Assembly (NCBI GenBank): GCA_947628025.1
Contig: CANQYH010000197.1
Span: forward strand, 1 to 6,025
Reading direction: 5' to 3'
DNA: 6,025 nt
From: an uncultured Lachnospiraceae bacterium
GTDB lineage: Bacteria > Bacillota > Clostridia > Lachnospirales > Lachnospiraceae
Below the pieces are notes generated by a model. It ran no database searches and had not been told where the DNA came from. It saw nothing but the letters and a program-made list of their open reading frames with translations. Positions 1-5,862 of this stretch are shown piece after piece (position 1 is the first letter of the stretch; each line of letters starts with the position of its first letter). The position numbers were made by a program, and so were the translations under genes.

Positions 1-570
1 GTGCTTGTTGTACTTGGCGATATAGGGGTGGTCGGTGGGCATGTTGGCCAGATAATGGACCGGCGAGTTCAGATAGACCAGGTCGTCCATATATGCGCCG
101 AAGCCGTATTCCGCCGTGTAAATGCCGCTGAGGGCCAGCAGGCGGTCGAACACGTCCGGCCAGCGGAAATAGAAATTCACCGCGTGGGTAGCGCCCAGAC
201 TGCTGCCGAAGACCATGATGCCCGGCTCTTCGCTCCAGCCGTTGCGCTCTATCGCCATATGGCGGATGAACGGGGCCATTTCCTCCACGACGTAGCGGTT
301 CCAGGCCTCGTGCCGCTCGATGCGCCTGCGGGGATCGCCGTAGGTATCGGACCAGGTTTCCTGGTCCATGGTGTCGATGGAGAAGACCATCAGTTTCCCG
401 TTTTCGATCCACGGGGCCCAGGTATCGGACATGTGGAAGTTTTCAAAATCGAAGAAGCGGCCGTTCTGGCAGGGGATATAGAGCATGGGACGTCCCGCGT
501 GCCCGTAGACCTTGCATTCCATGTCGCGGCCCAGGGCCTGGCTGTATTGTTTAAAATATTGAGTTTCCAT
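1..570 (-). CDS. Esterase family protein, alpha/beta-hydrolase fold (3' end cut by window edge)
   Basis: This minus-strand gene is open from an ATG at 570 to the left edge, showing 190 residues; its stop is outside the window. The start follows an AAGGAGG ribosome site (580-586) at 9 bases. The protein begins METQYFKQYS and carries the nucleophile-elbow motif GSSLGA at residues 122-127, so Ser124 is the predicted catalytic serine. The stretch PMLYIPCQNG (28-37) resembles the early strand and oxyanion region of putative esterases (Pfam PF00756-like, the COG4947 type). The catalytic acid and histidine would lie in the missing C-terminal part. Such proteins are soluble cytoplasmic hydrolases of short acyl esters, but the substrate cannot be told from sequence. 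There is no signal peptide. It lies 30 bases downstream of another esterase gene and is almost surely co-transcribed with it. The fold is well supported; substrate is unknown. Confidence 0.87.
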   Translation of the reverse strand, partial: METQYFKQYSQALGRDMECKVYGHAGRPMLYIPCQNGRFFDFENFHMSDTWAPWIENGKLMVFSIDTMDQETWSDTYGDPRRRIERHEAWNRYVVEEMAPFIRHMAIERNGWSEEPGIMVFGSSLGATHAVNFYFRWPDVFDRLLALSGIYTAEYGFGAYMDDLVYLNSPVHYLANMPTDHPYIAKYNKH

Positions 571-600
571 AAACGGTTTCCTCCTTATAGGACCGGCGTT

Positions 601-1365
601 TTATAATTCGTACATCAGGGTTTCCATGAAGATCGGGAGCTGCTTTTCCCAGCTGGCCTCGCTGTGGTCCCCGTGGGGGACGATGCGGGCGGTCAGATAA
701 ATGTCGCGGTCCAGAAGCATCCCGCAGACCTTTTTAAATTCCTTTGCCATGACGGCGCGGCCTTTCAGCTCCTCAGAACCATAGTCCATGTAAATAACGG
801 TGTTGGGGTGGAGCGTGGTCTTACGGATCATGTGCTCGATGCCGGCCGGATTGGTCCAGAGAGACGGGGAGAGCGCCGCGGCCCGCGAAAAATAGCGGTT
901 GTAGGCCAGGACGGCGTAAAGGCTCATGAGCCCTCCCATGGAGCTGCCGGCAATGAATGTGTGCTTCCGGTCCGGCAGCGTGCGGAAGTTCTGGTCGACG
1001 TATGGCTTGAAGCTGCGGAGCATCCAGCGCATCGTGGTCTTCCCTTTCCCTGTGAAGCTGCCGAGCTGAGGGTCACGGAACGAAAACGGCGAATACTCGC
1101 TCAGGCGGCCGTTATCCGGATGGCGGTTGCATTCGACGGCGGCGATGATCAGCTGCGTCTCCGTGAAATCCATGTATTCCGTCATGCCCCAGGATTTGCC
1201 GTAGGTAGCGTCCTCGTCGAAAAATACGTTGTGGCCGTCGAACATATAGAGGACGGGATAGCGGCGTTCCGGTTCGTGCAGATACGATTCCGGCAGGTAT
1301 ATATAAGCCCGCCGGGGTTCGTCCCCGGTCAGCTCCGGGATCGTGACTTCCCAAGTTTCTACCAT
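601..1365 (-). CDS. Alpha/beta-hydrolase, putative esterase
   Basis: Complete 254-residue protein of the putative esterase family (PF00756, COG2819-like; relatives include the siderophore esterase IroE and S-formylglutathione hydrolase). Visible features in order are the N-terminal beta strand region (VTIPELTGDEPRRAYIYLPE), the core strand YPVLYMFDGHNVF (36-48), the nucleophile elbow GSSMGG (140-145; Ser142), a candidate catalytic acid in YMDYGSEE (192-199), and PHGDHSEASWEKQ near the end, with His234 the likely catalytic histidine. All three triad positions therefore seem present. The start is set by a GGAGG site (1371-1375) 5 bases before the ATG. There is no signal peptide, so it is probably cytoplasmic. 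It is first in a two-gene operon with a second esterase, which suggests related or successive deacylation steps. The substrate cannot be inferred; siderophore cleavage is not supported because no iron-uptake genes are in view. Confidence 0.92.
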   Translation of the reverse strand: MVETWEVTIPELTGDEPRRAYIYLPESYLHEPERRYPVLYMFDGHNVFFDEDATYGKSWGMTEYMDFTETQLIIAAVECNRHPDNGRLSEYSPFSFRDPQLGSFTGKGKTTMRWMLRSFKPYVDQNFRTLPDRKHTFIAGSSMGGLMSLYAVLAYNRYFSRAAALSPSLWTNPAGIEHMIRKTTLHPNTVIYMDYGSEELKGRAVMAKEFKKVCGMLLDRDIYLTARIVPHGDHSEASWEKQLPIFMETLMYEL

Positions 1366-1398
1366 GATTGCCTCCGAAAAGAAAAATTTACGAGGAAT

Positions 1399-1427
1399 AA
1401 TATATCATAGCAAATGAAAAATATCAA
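1399..1427 (-). promoter_or_regulatory. Sigma-A-type promoter of the esterase operon
   Basis: Reading the minus strand, a TTGATA -35 box (1422-1427) is followed after exactly 17 bases by a TATATT -10 box (1399-1404). Each matches the consensus at five of six positions. The predicted transcript would start near 1392, leaving a leader of roughly 27 bases before the esterase ATG at 1365. No operator-like inverted repeat was seen next to it. Confidence 0.72.
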
Positions 1428-1612
1428 GGTTTCGTCCGGGAAATCAAAGAAATCCATCCGCGGACAGATCGGAACCGGGGCGGGTCTTTGGCATGAATCG
1501 CGGTCCGTTTTCTGCCGGGGCCGAAAGAGCGGGCCGGCATCTGTTGTACGGAAAGGCGTAACGGAACAGCCGTATATTGCAATTTAGGTATTGCAGACGG
1601 GCGGAAAGGCAG
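1428..1612. other. Intergenic stretch between divergent promoters
   Basis: No gene is supported here. An in-frame TTG at 1591 would extend the acyltransferase ORF upstream, but it has no ribosome site and lies before that gene's promoter. One imperfect GC-rich inverted pair (GCCGG and CCGGC, near 1513-1538) could form a weak hairpin. No riboswitch, tRNA or repeat array was recognised. Confidence 0.5.
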
Positions 1613-1632
1613 TGGATTTCAGCCCGATCGTA

Positions 1633-1641
1633 TGGTATAAT
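1633..1641 (+). promoter_or_regulatory. Extended -10 promoter of the acyltransferase gene
   Basis: The sequence TGGTATAAT is a perfect TATAAT -10 box (1636-1641) with the upstream TGn of extended -10 promoters. The -35 position (about 1613-1618, TGGATT) matches poorly, which the extended -10 element can offset. A start near 1648 gives a leader of about 33 bases before the ATG at 1681. It is divergent from the esterase promoter, about 210 bases away, so shared regulation is possible but not shown. Confidence 0.7.
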
Positions 1642-1680
1642 GCTTTCCAGATAAAAAAAGCAATGCAAGGAGAAAAGGAT

Positions 1681-2523
1681 ATGACGCTGCAGGAATTGTA
1701 TCAGGGAATCGGGCTGCTGCCGGAGGATATCGCAAGGCTGGAAGAGGCAGAAAAGGAAATTCCAATAGAAGAGGTTACAGGTTACATAGAACGGCTTACG
1801 AGGCCGGAGACGGCGGCAGAGGCGTATGATTCGCTGAAAGAGTACCTGGGAGAAGAGAAAGAGCAGTTCGGGATGCTGTACTGCCAGCTGGAGGCGGCGA
1901 GGCGGCTCCACCGGAGGTACGCAAAGATGCGGATACCGGATAAGATCTTTTTCGATACGATGAAATGTTTTCCGCGGTTTATGGCGGAGTGCCGGGTGCG
2001 CAATGGGAAGCGGTATTTTGACCGGGGCTGGTGGACGTTCCGGCAGGTCAGTATGCGTATCTTCCGGATCGGCGCTTTGGAATACGAGCTGAAGCAAACG
2101 ACCGGGGAGAACTCCGGCGAAAGCGCTGCGGGACGCGCAGTCGGGCTGCATATCCCGTCGGACGCGGACTTTTCTCCGGAGTCGGTGGAGCGCTCCCTGG
2201 AAGAAGCGAAACAGTTTCTGGCGGAACGGTACCCGGACTTTTGCGGAGCGGACTATGTCTGCGATTCCTGGCTTTTGTCGCCGGCGCTGAAAGAACTGCT
2301 GCCGGAGGACAGCCATATTCTGGCTTTCCAGCGAAGATTTGAGATCCGGGGCGTGGATTTGGAAGACCGGGGTTATATGAGGTGGCTGTTTGCAGCGCGG
2401 GATGACGCCGCAATCGAGACGCTGCCGGAAGATACGAGACTTCGCCGGGCGGCGAAAACGTATCTTGCGGCCGGCGGCAGGATCGGAGCGGCCCGCGGGA
2501 CCTTGAAAGATCCCCGTGCATAG
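1681..2523 (+). CDS. Two-domain GNAT-like acyltransferase (NAT_N plus GNAT_C)
   Basis: The 280-residue protein resembles clostridial acyltransferase-domain proteins with an N-terminal alpha-helical NAT_N domain (PF18082) and a C-terminal GNAT-like domain (PF18164). The most diagnostic stretch is IPDKIFFDTMKCFPRF (85-100) followed by the FDRGWWTFRQVSMRIFRIGALEYEL region (113-137), which marks the start of the GNAT-like half. IPSDADFSP (158-166) and CDSWLLSP (194-201) are further family-like signatures. The substrate and donor are unknown; acyl-CoA use is inferred from the GNAT fold. The chosen start has AAGGAG (1667-1672) 8 bases upstream. An in-frame ATG at 1663 has no ribosome site. There is no signal peptide or membrane segment. 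It is a single-gene unit with its own promoter, and its 3' end faces the amidase gene with only 6 bases between stop codons. Domain family is confident, function is not. Confidence 0.88.
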   Translation: MTLQELYQGIGLLPEDIARLEEAEKEIPIEEVTGYIERLTRPETAAEAYDSLKEYLGEEKEQFGMLYCQLEAARRLHRRYAKMRIPDKIFFDTMKCFPRFMAECRVRNGKRYFDRGWWTFRQVSMRIFRIGALEYELKQTTGENSGESAAGRAVGLHIPSDADFSPESVERSLEEAKQFLAERYPDFCGADYVCDSWLLSPALKELLPEDSHILAFQRRFEIRGVDLEDRGYMRWLFAARDDAAIETLPEDTRLRRAAKTYLAAGGRIGAARGTLKDPRA

Positions 2524-2524
2524 T

Positions 2525-2544
2525 GCGGTCTACTCCGCGTTTTT
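2525..2544 (+). terminator. Weak candidate intrinsic terminator after the acyltransferase gene
   Basis: A short hairpin with GCGG (2525-2528) and CCGC (2535-2538), a six-base loop and a possible flanking U-G pair is followed by GTTTTT. It sits right after the acyltransferase stop and inside the 3' end of the convergent amidase gene. A four to five base-pair stem is short for a terminator, so this is tentative. Confidence 0.33.
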
Positions 2545-3477
2545 CACGTCCTTTAAAAACTGTTCCCAGGCTTCGGGGTTTCGCACGTAGTACCGCGGGC
2601 ATTCTTTTCCGGTAACGTCGTAGTGGCGGATCACGGCCTCGCTGCTGTCCAGCTTAAATTCGTCGCACAGCCACCGCACCAGCCGGACCAGGGAATCGTA
2701 GGTTTCCTGGGTGAACTGGCCGTCGGCGTCCGGGTGGCAGCACTCAATGGCGACGGTATCTTTGTTCCGGTGATTGGAGCAGTAGGAGATCTCATTCAGG
2801 GGAATGCACTGGATGATCTCCCCGTCCAGCCCAATCACAAAATGGCTGCTGGCCGAGGTGGTCTTCGTTTCCGCCAGACTGTTGAAATAGTTTCGGTTCG
2901 CGCTGGCGGAGGTCCCCGGATTTCCCACGTAGTGGACGACTACCCCGTTGACCTGCTCCAGCGCGGTCTGGGGCCGCGAATAGGGGTTCGGCGTCAGGAA
3001 ATCCTGGGTGATCCAGTCCGGAATTCGGGCCTGGATCTCGGCGGAGTCGATCTTCGCCTGGGACGGTCTGATCGATCGGGAAACGAGAAAGCCCGCCGCT
3101 GCCAGCACAGCGATCGCCGCCGTCAAAAGCAGGGCGCCCCGAAACACCCGCCGGAGCCTGCGTTTCCTGCGCTTCTGTTTTATGTATTCCCGCCGGCGCT
3201 GCTCATAGCGCGCTTTTTCGCGCCGCTTCCGCCGCAGATCGTCTTCGTATTCCGCGTCGTCCCAGTCCGGGACTTCTGTGGTTTCCCGGCGCATCCATGG
3301 TTCCGCACCGTTTGCCGGTTCTCTGGATGCCGTGCGGCGCTGGGATCCGTTGGCCTTGCCGCTGCCTGGAAACTCTGTGTTTTCCCGGCGCAGCCGTTCG
3401 TCCGTCCGGCGGTCCCGGATCCCCGCGGTTCTTCTGTCCGGTATTTCCGTTATTTTTATGTTCTGTTTTTCCGCCAT
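2530..3477 (-). CDS. Membrane-anchored N-acetylmuramoyl-L-alanine amidase (Amidase_2 family)
   Basis: The 315-residue protein cleaves, by family, the amide bond between N-acetylmuramic acid and L-alanine in peptidoglycan. Residues 1-111 are hydrophilic and very highly charged, ending in an arginine/lysine-rich block (82-110). One membrane helix follows (about 112-133), then a linker and the catalytic domain (about 155-312). Zinc ligands by comparison with T7 lysozyme-like amidases are His182 (VVVHYVGNPG), His285 (IRHYDVTGK) and Cys293 (ECPRYY). Lys291, Glu245 (AIECCHPD) and His212 (SSHFVIG) are other active-site candidates. The positive block before the helix predicts an N-in topology with the enzyme outside. 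No wall-binding repeats are present. The ATG at 3475-3477 has only a modest ribosome site (AGGATAGGG region). A downstream start would shorten the cytoplasmic tail without changing the domain. Likely a housekeeping cell-wall remodelling enzyme rather than a phage lysin, because it has a membrane anchor and no phage neighbours. Confidence 0.92.
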   Translation of the reverse strand: MAEKQNIKITEIPDRRTAGIRDRRTDERLRRENTEFPGSGKANGSQRRTASREPANGAEPWMRRETTEVPDWDDAEYEDDLRRKRREKARYEQRRREYIKQKRRKRRLRRVFRGALLLTAAIAVLAAAGFLVSRSIRPSQAKIDSAEIQARIPDWITQDFLTPNPYSRPQTALEQVNGVVVHYVGNPGTSASANRNYFNSLAETKTTSASSHFVIGLDGEIIQCIPLNEISYCSNHRNKDTVAIECCHPDADGQFTQETYDSLVRLVRWLCDEFKLDSSEAVIRHYDVTGKECPRYYVRNPEAWEQFLKDVKNAE

Positions 3478-3535
3478 TGCCCTATCCTGCCTTTCGTACC
3501 GTCCGGCATACCGCGGCGCAGCCGTCTACCCTAAT

Positions 3536-3544
3536 AATATACCA
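3536..3544 (-). promoter_or_regulatory. Possible extended -10 promoter of the amidase gene
   Basis: On the minus strand TGGTATATT combines a TGn extension with a near-consensus -10 box (TATATT, 3536-3541). No convincing -35 box sits 16-18 bases upstream. It would give a leader of about 50 bases before the amidase ATG. It is the best promoter-like element seen upstream of that gene, but support is limited. Confidence 0.4.
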
Positions 3545-3817
3545 GTTTCGGCAAAATCTGCCATTACGAAAATATTATGATTCTATTAAGAAGATCATGA
3601 GAAATTCAGGATATTTGCCTGATTCCTGTCCGGGCGGCATACTGTTAAGGGCCGGGGACGCTGCGCTAAAATCAACAGGATTTTCGGACCATATTGATAC
3701 GCTTCATTATTTTAAAGGAAATATACGATCTGACTTCTAAAAATAAACAAAAATGACCTTGGGGTGATTTTAGCGGTAACATTGATTTGATGGGATGATA
3801 AAAACAAGAGGGAACAT
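3545..3817. other. AT-rich intergenic stretch with no confident gene
   Basis: This part of the divergent region between the amidase and the AAA/nuclease gene is clearly richer in A and T than the flanking genes. It holds a small perfect hairpin, AAAATC and GATTTT (3668-3684, five-base loop), and a short GGCA/TGCC pair near 3550-3562. No riboswitch class, tRNA or known RNA was recognised. A possible 47-codon ORF in it is listed separately. Confidence 0.5.
3597..3740 (+). CDS. Doubtful small ORF, 47 residues, hypothetical
   Basis: An ATG at 3597-3599 opens a 47-codon frame ending in TAA at 3738-3740; the peptide starts MRNSGYLPDSCPGG and ends GNIRSDF. The region before the ATG offers only AAGAAG as a possible ribosome site, and no clear promoter was seen. 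It has no membrane segment or recognisable motif. It could be a chance frame or the remnant of a larger gene. Listed because its base composition is mixed and it is the only plus-strand frame in this gap besides the 30-codon one. Confidence 0.15.
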   Translation: MRNSGYLPDSCPGGILLRAGDAALKSTGFSDHIDTLHYFKGNIRSDF

Positions 3818-3910
3818 ATGAGGAAAAAAGCTCCGGCGGTGGCGGCAAGGATCTTTTTTCGTACTTGCGGCCCGTTTGTGAAAGGGCCGCGAAAAAATTC
3901 CGGAGCGTGA
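3818..3910 (+). CDS. Candidate small ORF, 30 residues, basic peptide
   Basis: An ATG at 3818-3820 has a fair ribosome site (AGAGGG, ending at 3812, five bases before the ATG) and runs to TGA at 3908-3910. The peptide is short and strongly basic, starting MRKKAPAVAARIFF and ending KGPRKNSGA, with no hydrophobic membrane segment. The frame coincides almost exactly with the nested inverted repeat at 3830-3906, so the codons may simply reflect a structured RNA or DNA element. If translated it could act as a leader peptide for the downstream AAA/nuclease gene, 78 bases away. No homologue is recognised. Confidence 0.25.
   Translation: MRKKAPAVAARIFFRTCGPFVKGPRKNSGA
3830..3906 (+). repeat. Nested inverted repeat, possible structured RNA or attenuator-like element
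   Basis: Three inverted pairs nest in one another. The outer pair is GCTCCGG (3830-3836) with CCGGAGC (3900-3906). The middle pair is TTTTTTC (3854-3860) with GAAAAAA (3891-3897). The inner pair is GCGGCCC (3867-3873) with GGGCCGC (3884-3890), with a ten-base loop. A six-base bulge separates the inner and middle stems, and a 17-by-2 internal loop separates the middle and outer stems. No T-run follows on either strand, so it is not a normal intrinsic terminator. It ends 11 bases before the -35 box of the AAA/nuclease gene. I do not recognise a known RNA family. Confidence 0.6.
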
Positions 3911-3917
3911 AAAAGCC

Positions 3918-3946
3918 TTGCGCCGGCCCTGCGGATTGAGTATACT
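3918..3946 (+). promoter_or_regulatory. Probable promoter of the AAA/nuclease gene
   Basis: TTGCGC (3918-3923) and TATACT (3941-3946) are separated by exactly 17 bases. The -10 box matches consensus at five of six positions and the -35 box only in its first three. A start near 3953 would give a leader of about 36 bases, similar to the other promoters in the window. This start would exclude the nested repeat from the mRNA, placing the repeat just upstream as DNA or in a separate longer transcript. Confidence 0.55.
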
Positions 3947-3976
3947 AGGAGAAAGAAAACTGGGCTTATGGGAGAG

Positions 3977-3982
3977 AGGAGG
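3977..3982 (+). promoter_or_regulatory. Ribosome binding site that decides the start of the AAA/nuclease gene
   Basis: A full AGGAGG lies six bases before the ATG at 3989. The in-frame ATG at 3968 has its nearest ribosome-like site 16 bases upstream, too far, and is less than 20 bases from the predicted transcription start. The start at 3989 is therefore preferred. Confidence 0.8.
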
Positions 3983-3988
3983 ACGGAT

Positions 3989-5707
3989 ATGAAAGCTGCG
4001 GGGGCTGTGGATATGGGCGTGCAAAAGAAAGTATTGCCGATCGGGACAGAGGACTTCATGGAGATAGCTGCGGGAGAGCGATATTATTATGTGGATAAGA
4101 CCGGACTGATCCGGGATATTCTCCGTGGCTCGTCCAAGGTGACATTGTTCACCAGGCCGCGGCGTTTCGGGAAAACGCTGAATATGAGTATGCTGAAATG
4201 CTTCTTCGAAATCGGTGCGGATTCTTCTTTCTTCGACGGACTGGCAATCGCCGGGGAAAGGGAGCTTTGCCGGCAGTATTTGGGGAAATGTCCGGTGGTG
4301 TCTGTTACGCTGAAAGATGTGGAGGGGAATGATTTTCGGACCGCGTGCCGGATTGCCGCCGCTAAGATAAGCGCGGAGGCGTCGAGATTTGACTTTCTCC
4401 GCACAAGCGGCCGCCTGACGCCAGAAGAGCGGGAACTATATGTCAGTCTGCTTCAGATGGATATGGACGAGAGTACGCTGAGCGGCAGCCTCTGGAATTT
4501 GTCGAGGCTCCTGGCAAAGCATTATGGCCGCAAAGTCATCCTCCTGATTGACGAGTATGATGTGCCGCTGCAGAAAGCGCATGTTCAGGGATATTATGAC
4601 CAGATGGTGCAGATGCTTCGCGGTATGTTTAGTCAGGCGCTGAAGACGAACCTGAGCCTGGAGCTGGCGGTGCTGACCGGGTGCCTGCGCGTTTCGAAAG
4701 AGAGCATTTTTACCGGACTTAATAATCTGAAAGTGTTTACGGCTGCAGATATGGAGTTTGATGAATATTTTGGCTTCACGGATCGTGAGGTGCGGGAGCT
4801 TTTGAGATATTATGGGCTGACGGAGCATTACGCAAAGATAAGGGAATGGTATGATGGGTACCGATTCGGCCGGGAGGAGATATACTGCCCCTGGGATGTG
4901 GTAAATTGCTGCAGGGATATTATAGGCGATCCGCAGGTGGAGCCGCAGAACTACTGGGCAAATTCCAGCAGCAACGATGTCGTGCGGGAATTTGTAAAAA
5001 GGATGGATACCGGTTCGGCCCGCAGGGAACTGGAGATCCTGGCGGACGGAGGGAGTGTGCGCAGGGAGATTCGCCAGGAGCTGACCTACCGCGATATGTA
5101 TACGACAGTTGATAACCTGTGGAGTTTGCTGTATATGACAGGTTATTTGACCCAAAGAGAAAGGCCGGATGGCCGGATGTTTACGCTGGCGCTTCCCAAT
5201 ATGGAGATCCGTGATATTTTTGCCGATCAGATCATGGCGCTTTTCCGAGAGGAGACGCGGAAAGATGGGGCGGCGCTGGACAAGCTGTGCGGCGCGCTGG
5301 CCGCGGGGGATGCCGGGGCCGCGCAGAAAGCGCTGGAGGGCTATCTGAGGAAAGTGATCAGCATTGGTGACACGGCGGCGCGCAGGGGCAGAAAGGAGAA
5401 TTTCTATCACGGCCTGCTTTTGGGAATTCTGGCGTATAAGGCGGAGTGGGTAGTTTACAGCAATCATGAGACAGGGGACGGATACGGCGATGTCCTGGTG
5501 GAAGCGGAGGACGGTGAACTGGGGATCGTTATCGAGCTGAAATACGCGGAGAATGGGGATATGGAGGCAGCCTGCAGGGAGGCGCTTGGGCAGATCGAGG
5601 ATCGCCACTATGAAGAAATGCTCATTGAGAGAGGCGCAGCCCGGATATTAAGGTACGGCATCGCCTGCTATAAAAAGCGCTGCCGGGTGGAACTGGCGGC
5701 AGTTTAG
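3989..5707 (+). CDS. AAA-ATPase-like protein with C-terminal PD-(D/E)XK nuclease-like domain
   Basis: The 572-residue protein belongs to a family with an AAA-ATPase-like N-terminal domain (PF09820) and a PD-(D/E)XK nuclease superfamily C-terminal domain (PF08011, formerly DUF1703). The ATPase half starts with LPIGTEDFMEI (16-26) and YYYVDKTGLI (32-41). The Walker A region is RPRRFGKT (56-63), with Arg where the first Gly would be, as is usual in this family. Walker B is VILLIDEYD (183-191). LTGCLRVSKESIFTGLNN (229-246) is a family signature and WYDGYRFG (287-294) follows. The C-terminal nuclease-like core shows Glu470, GDGYGD (Asp501), IELK (Glu516, Lys518) and Gln535, so the catalytic residues look intact. 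Its biological role is unknown; roles in DNA processing, defence or mobile elements are only hypotheses. The family is known for many paralogues per genome in some gut bacteria. Single-gene unit with its own promoter and terminator; no broken frame. Confidence 0.93.
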   Translation: MKAAGAVDMGVQKKVLPIGTEDFMEIAAGERYYYVDKTGLIRDILRGSSKVTLFTRPRRFGKTLNMSMLKCFFEIGADSSFFDGLAIAGERELCRQYLGKCPVVSVTLKDVEGNDFRTACRIAAAKISAEASRFDFLRTSGRLTPEERELYVSLLQMDMDESTLSGSLWNLSRLLAKHYGRKVILLIDEYDVPLQKAHVQGYYDQMVQMLRGMFSQALKTNLSLELAVLTGCLRVSKESIFTGLNNLKVFTAADMEFDEYFGFTDREVRELLRYYGLTEHYAKIREWYDGYRFGREEIYCPWDVVNCCRDIIGDPQVEPQNYWANSSSNDVVREFVKRMDTGSARRELEILADGGSVRREIRQELTYRDMYTTVDNLWSLLYMTGYLTQRERPDGRMFTLALPNMEIRDIFADQIMALFREETRKDGAALDKLCGALAAGDAGAAQKALEGYLRKVISIGDTAARRGRKENFYHGLLLGILAYKAEWVVYSNHETGDGYGDVLVEAEDGELGIVIELKYAENGDMEAACREALGQIEDRHYEEMLIERGAARILRYGIACYKKRCRVELAAV

Positions 5708-5804
5708 GACGGCTGGCTGCAGCATCTGAAAAATGAACGGAAAGAAATGGGAGCGATCGGACGGCCCATGACGGAAAACCGCCGGTGAGAAGATCTGACA
5801 GATG

Positions 5805-5862
5805 CGCCCCAAAACGCAGGAGCCGTTTATGGCCCGTCATGCGTTTTGGGGCGTTTGTTTTT
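5805..5862 (+). terminator. Strong intrinsic terminator after the AAA/nuclease gene
   Basis: A perfect 14-base-pair inverted repeat, CGCCCCAAAACGCA (5805-5818) with its complement at 5840-5853, is followed by TTTGTTTTT (5854-5862). The 21-base loop can form a small inner GCC/GGC stem. The other strand has no T-run after the hairpin, so it works mainly for the plus strand. Its last two T bases overlap the stop codon of the convergent minus-strand gene. The region from the AAA/nuclease stop (5708) to the hairpin holds no gene. Confidence 0.9.

Noticed and set aside
1..606. Plus-strand 201-residue frame opposite the first esterase
   Set aside because: It is antisense to a well-supported esterase with an intact nucleophile motif and ribosome site; no family resemblance of its own.
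664..1410. Plus-strand 248-residue frame opposite the second esterase
   Set aside because: Long antisense frames arise from GC-rich codon use; the minus-strand protein has the full catalytic triad.
1444..2316. Minus-strand 290-residue frame opposite the acyltransferase
   Set aside because: Composition is rich in Arg, Pro, His and Leu with no motif, and the plus-strand protein matches a known family.
2623..3534. Plus-strand 303-residue frame opposite the amidase
   Set aside because: Shadow of the amidase gene; no ribosome site or domain.
3867..3897. GC hairpin followed by an A-run, considered as an intrinsic terminator
   Set aside because: The run next to the hairpin is A on the plus strand, and on the minus strand the T-run precedes rather than follows the stem, so neither direction fits a terminator.
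3968..3988. Upstream ATG at 3968 as the start of the AAA/nuclease gene
   Set aside because: No ribosome site at a workable distance, whereas AGGAGG sits six bases before the ATG at 3989.
3712..4059. Minus-strand 115-residue frame with hydrophobic stretches, a possible small membrane protein
   Set aside because: It overlaps the start, promoter and ribosome site of the AAA/nuclease gene and has no good ribosome site of its own; hydrophobicity comes from T-rich antisense codons.
4436..5608. Minus-strand 390-residue frame opposite the AAA/nuclease gene
   Set aside because: Antisense shadow; the sense protein has Walker and nuclease motifs in order.
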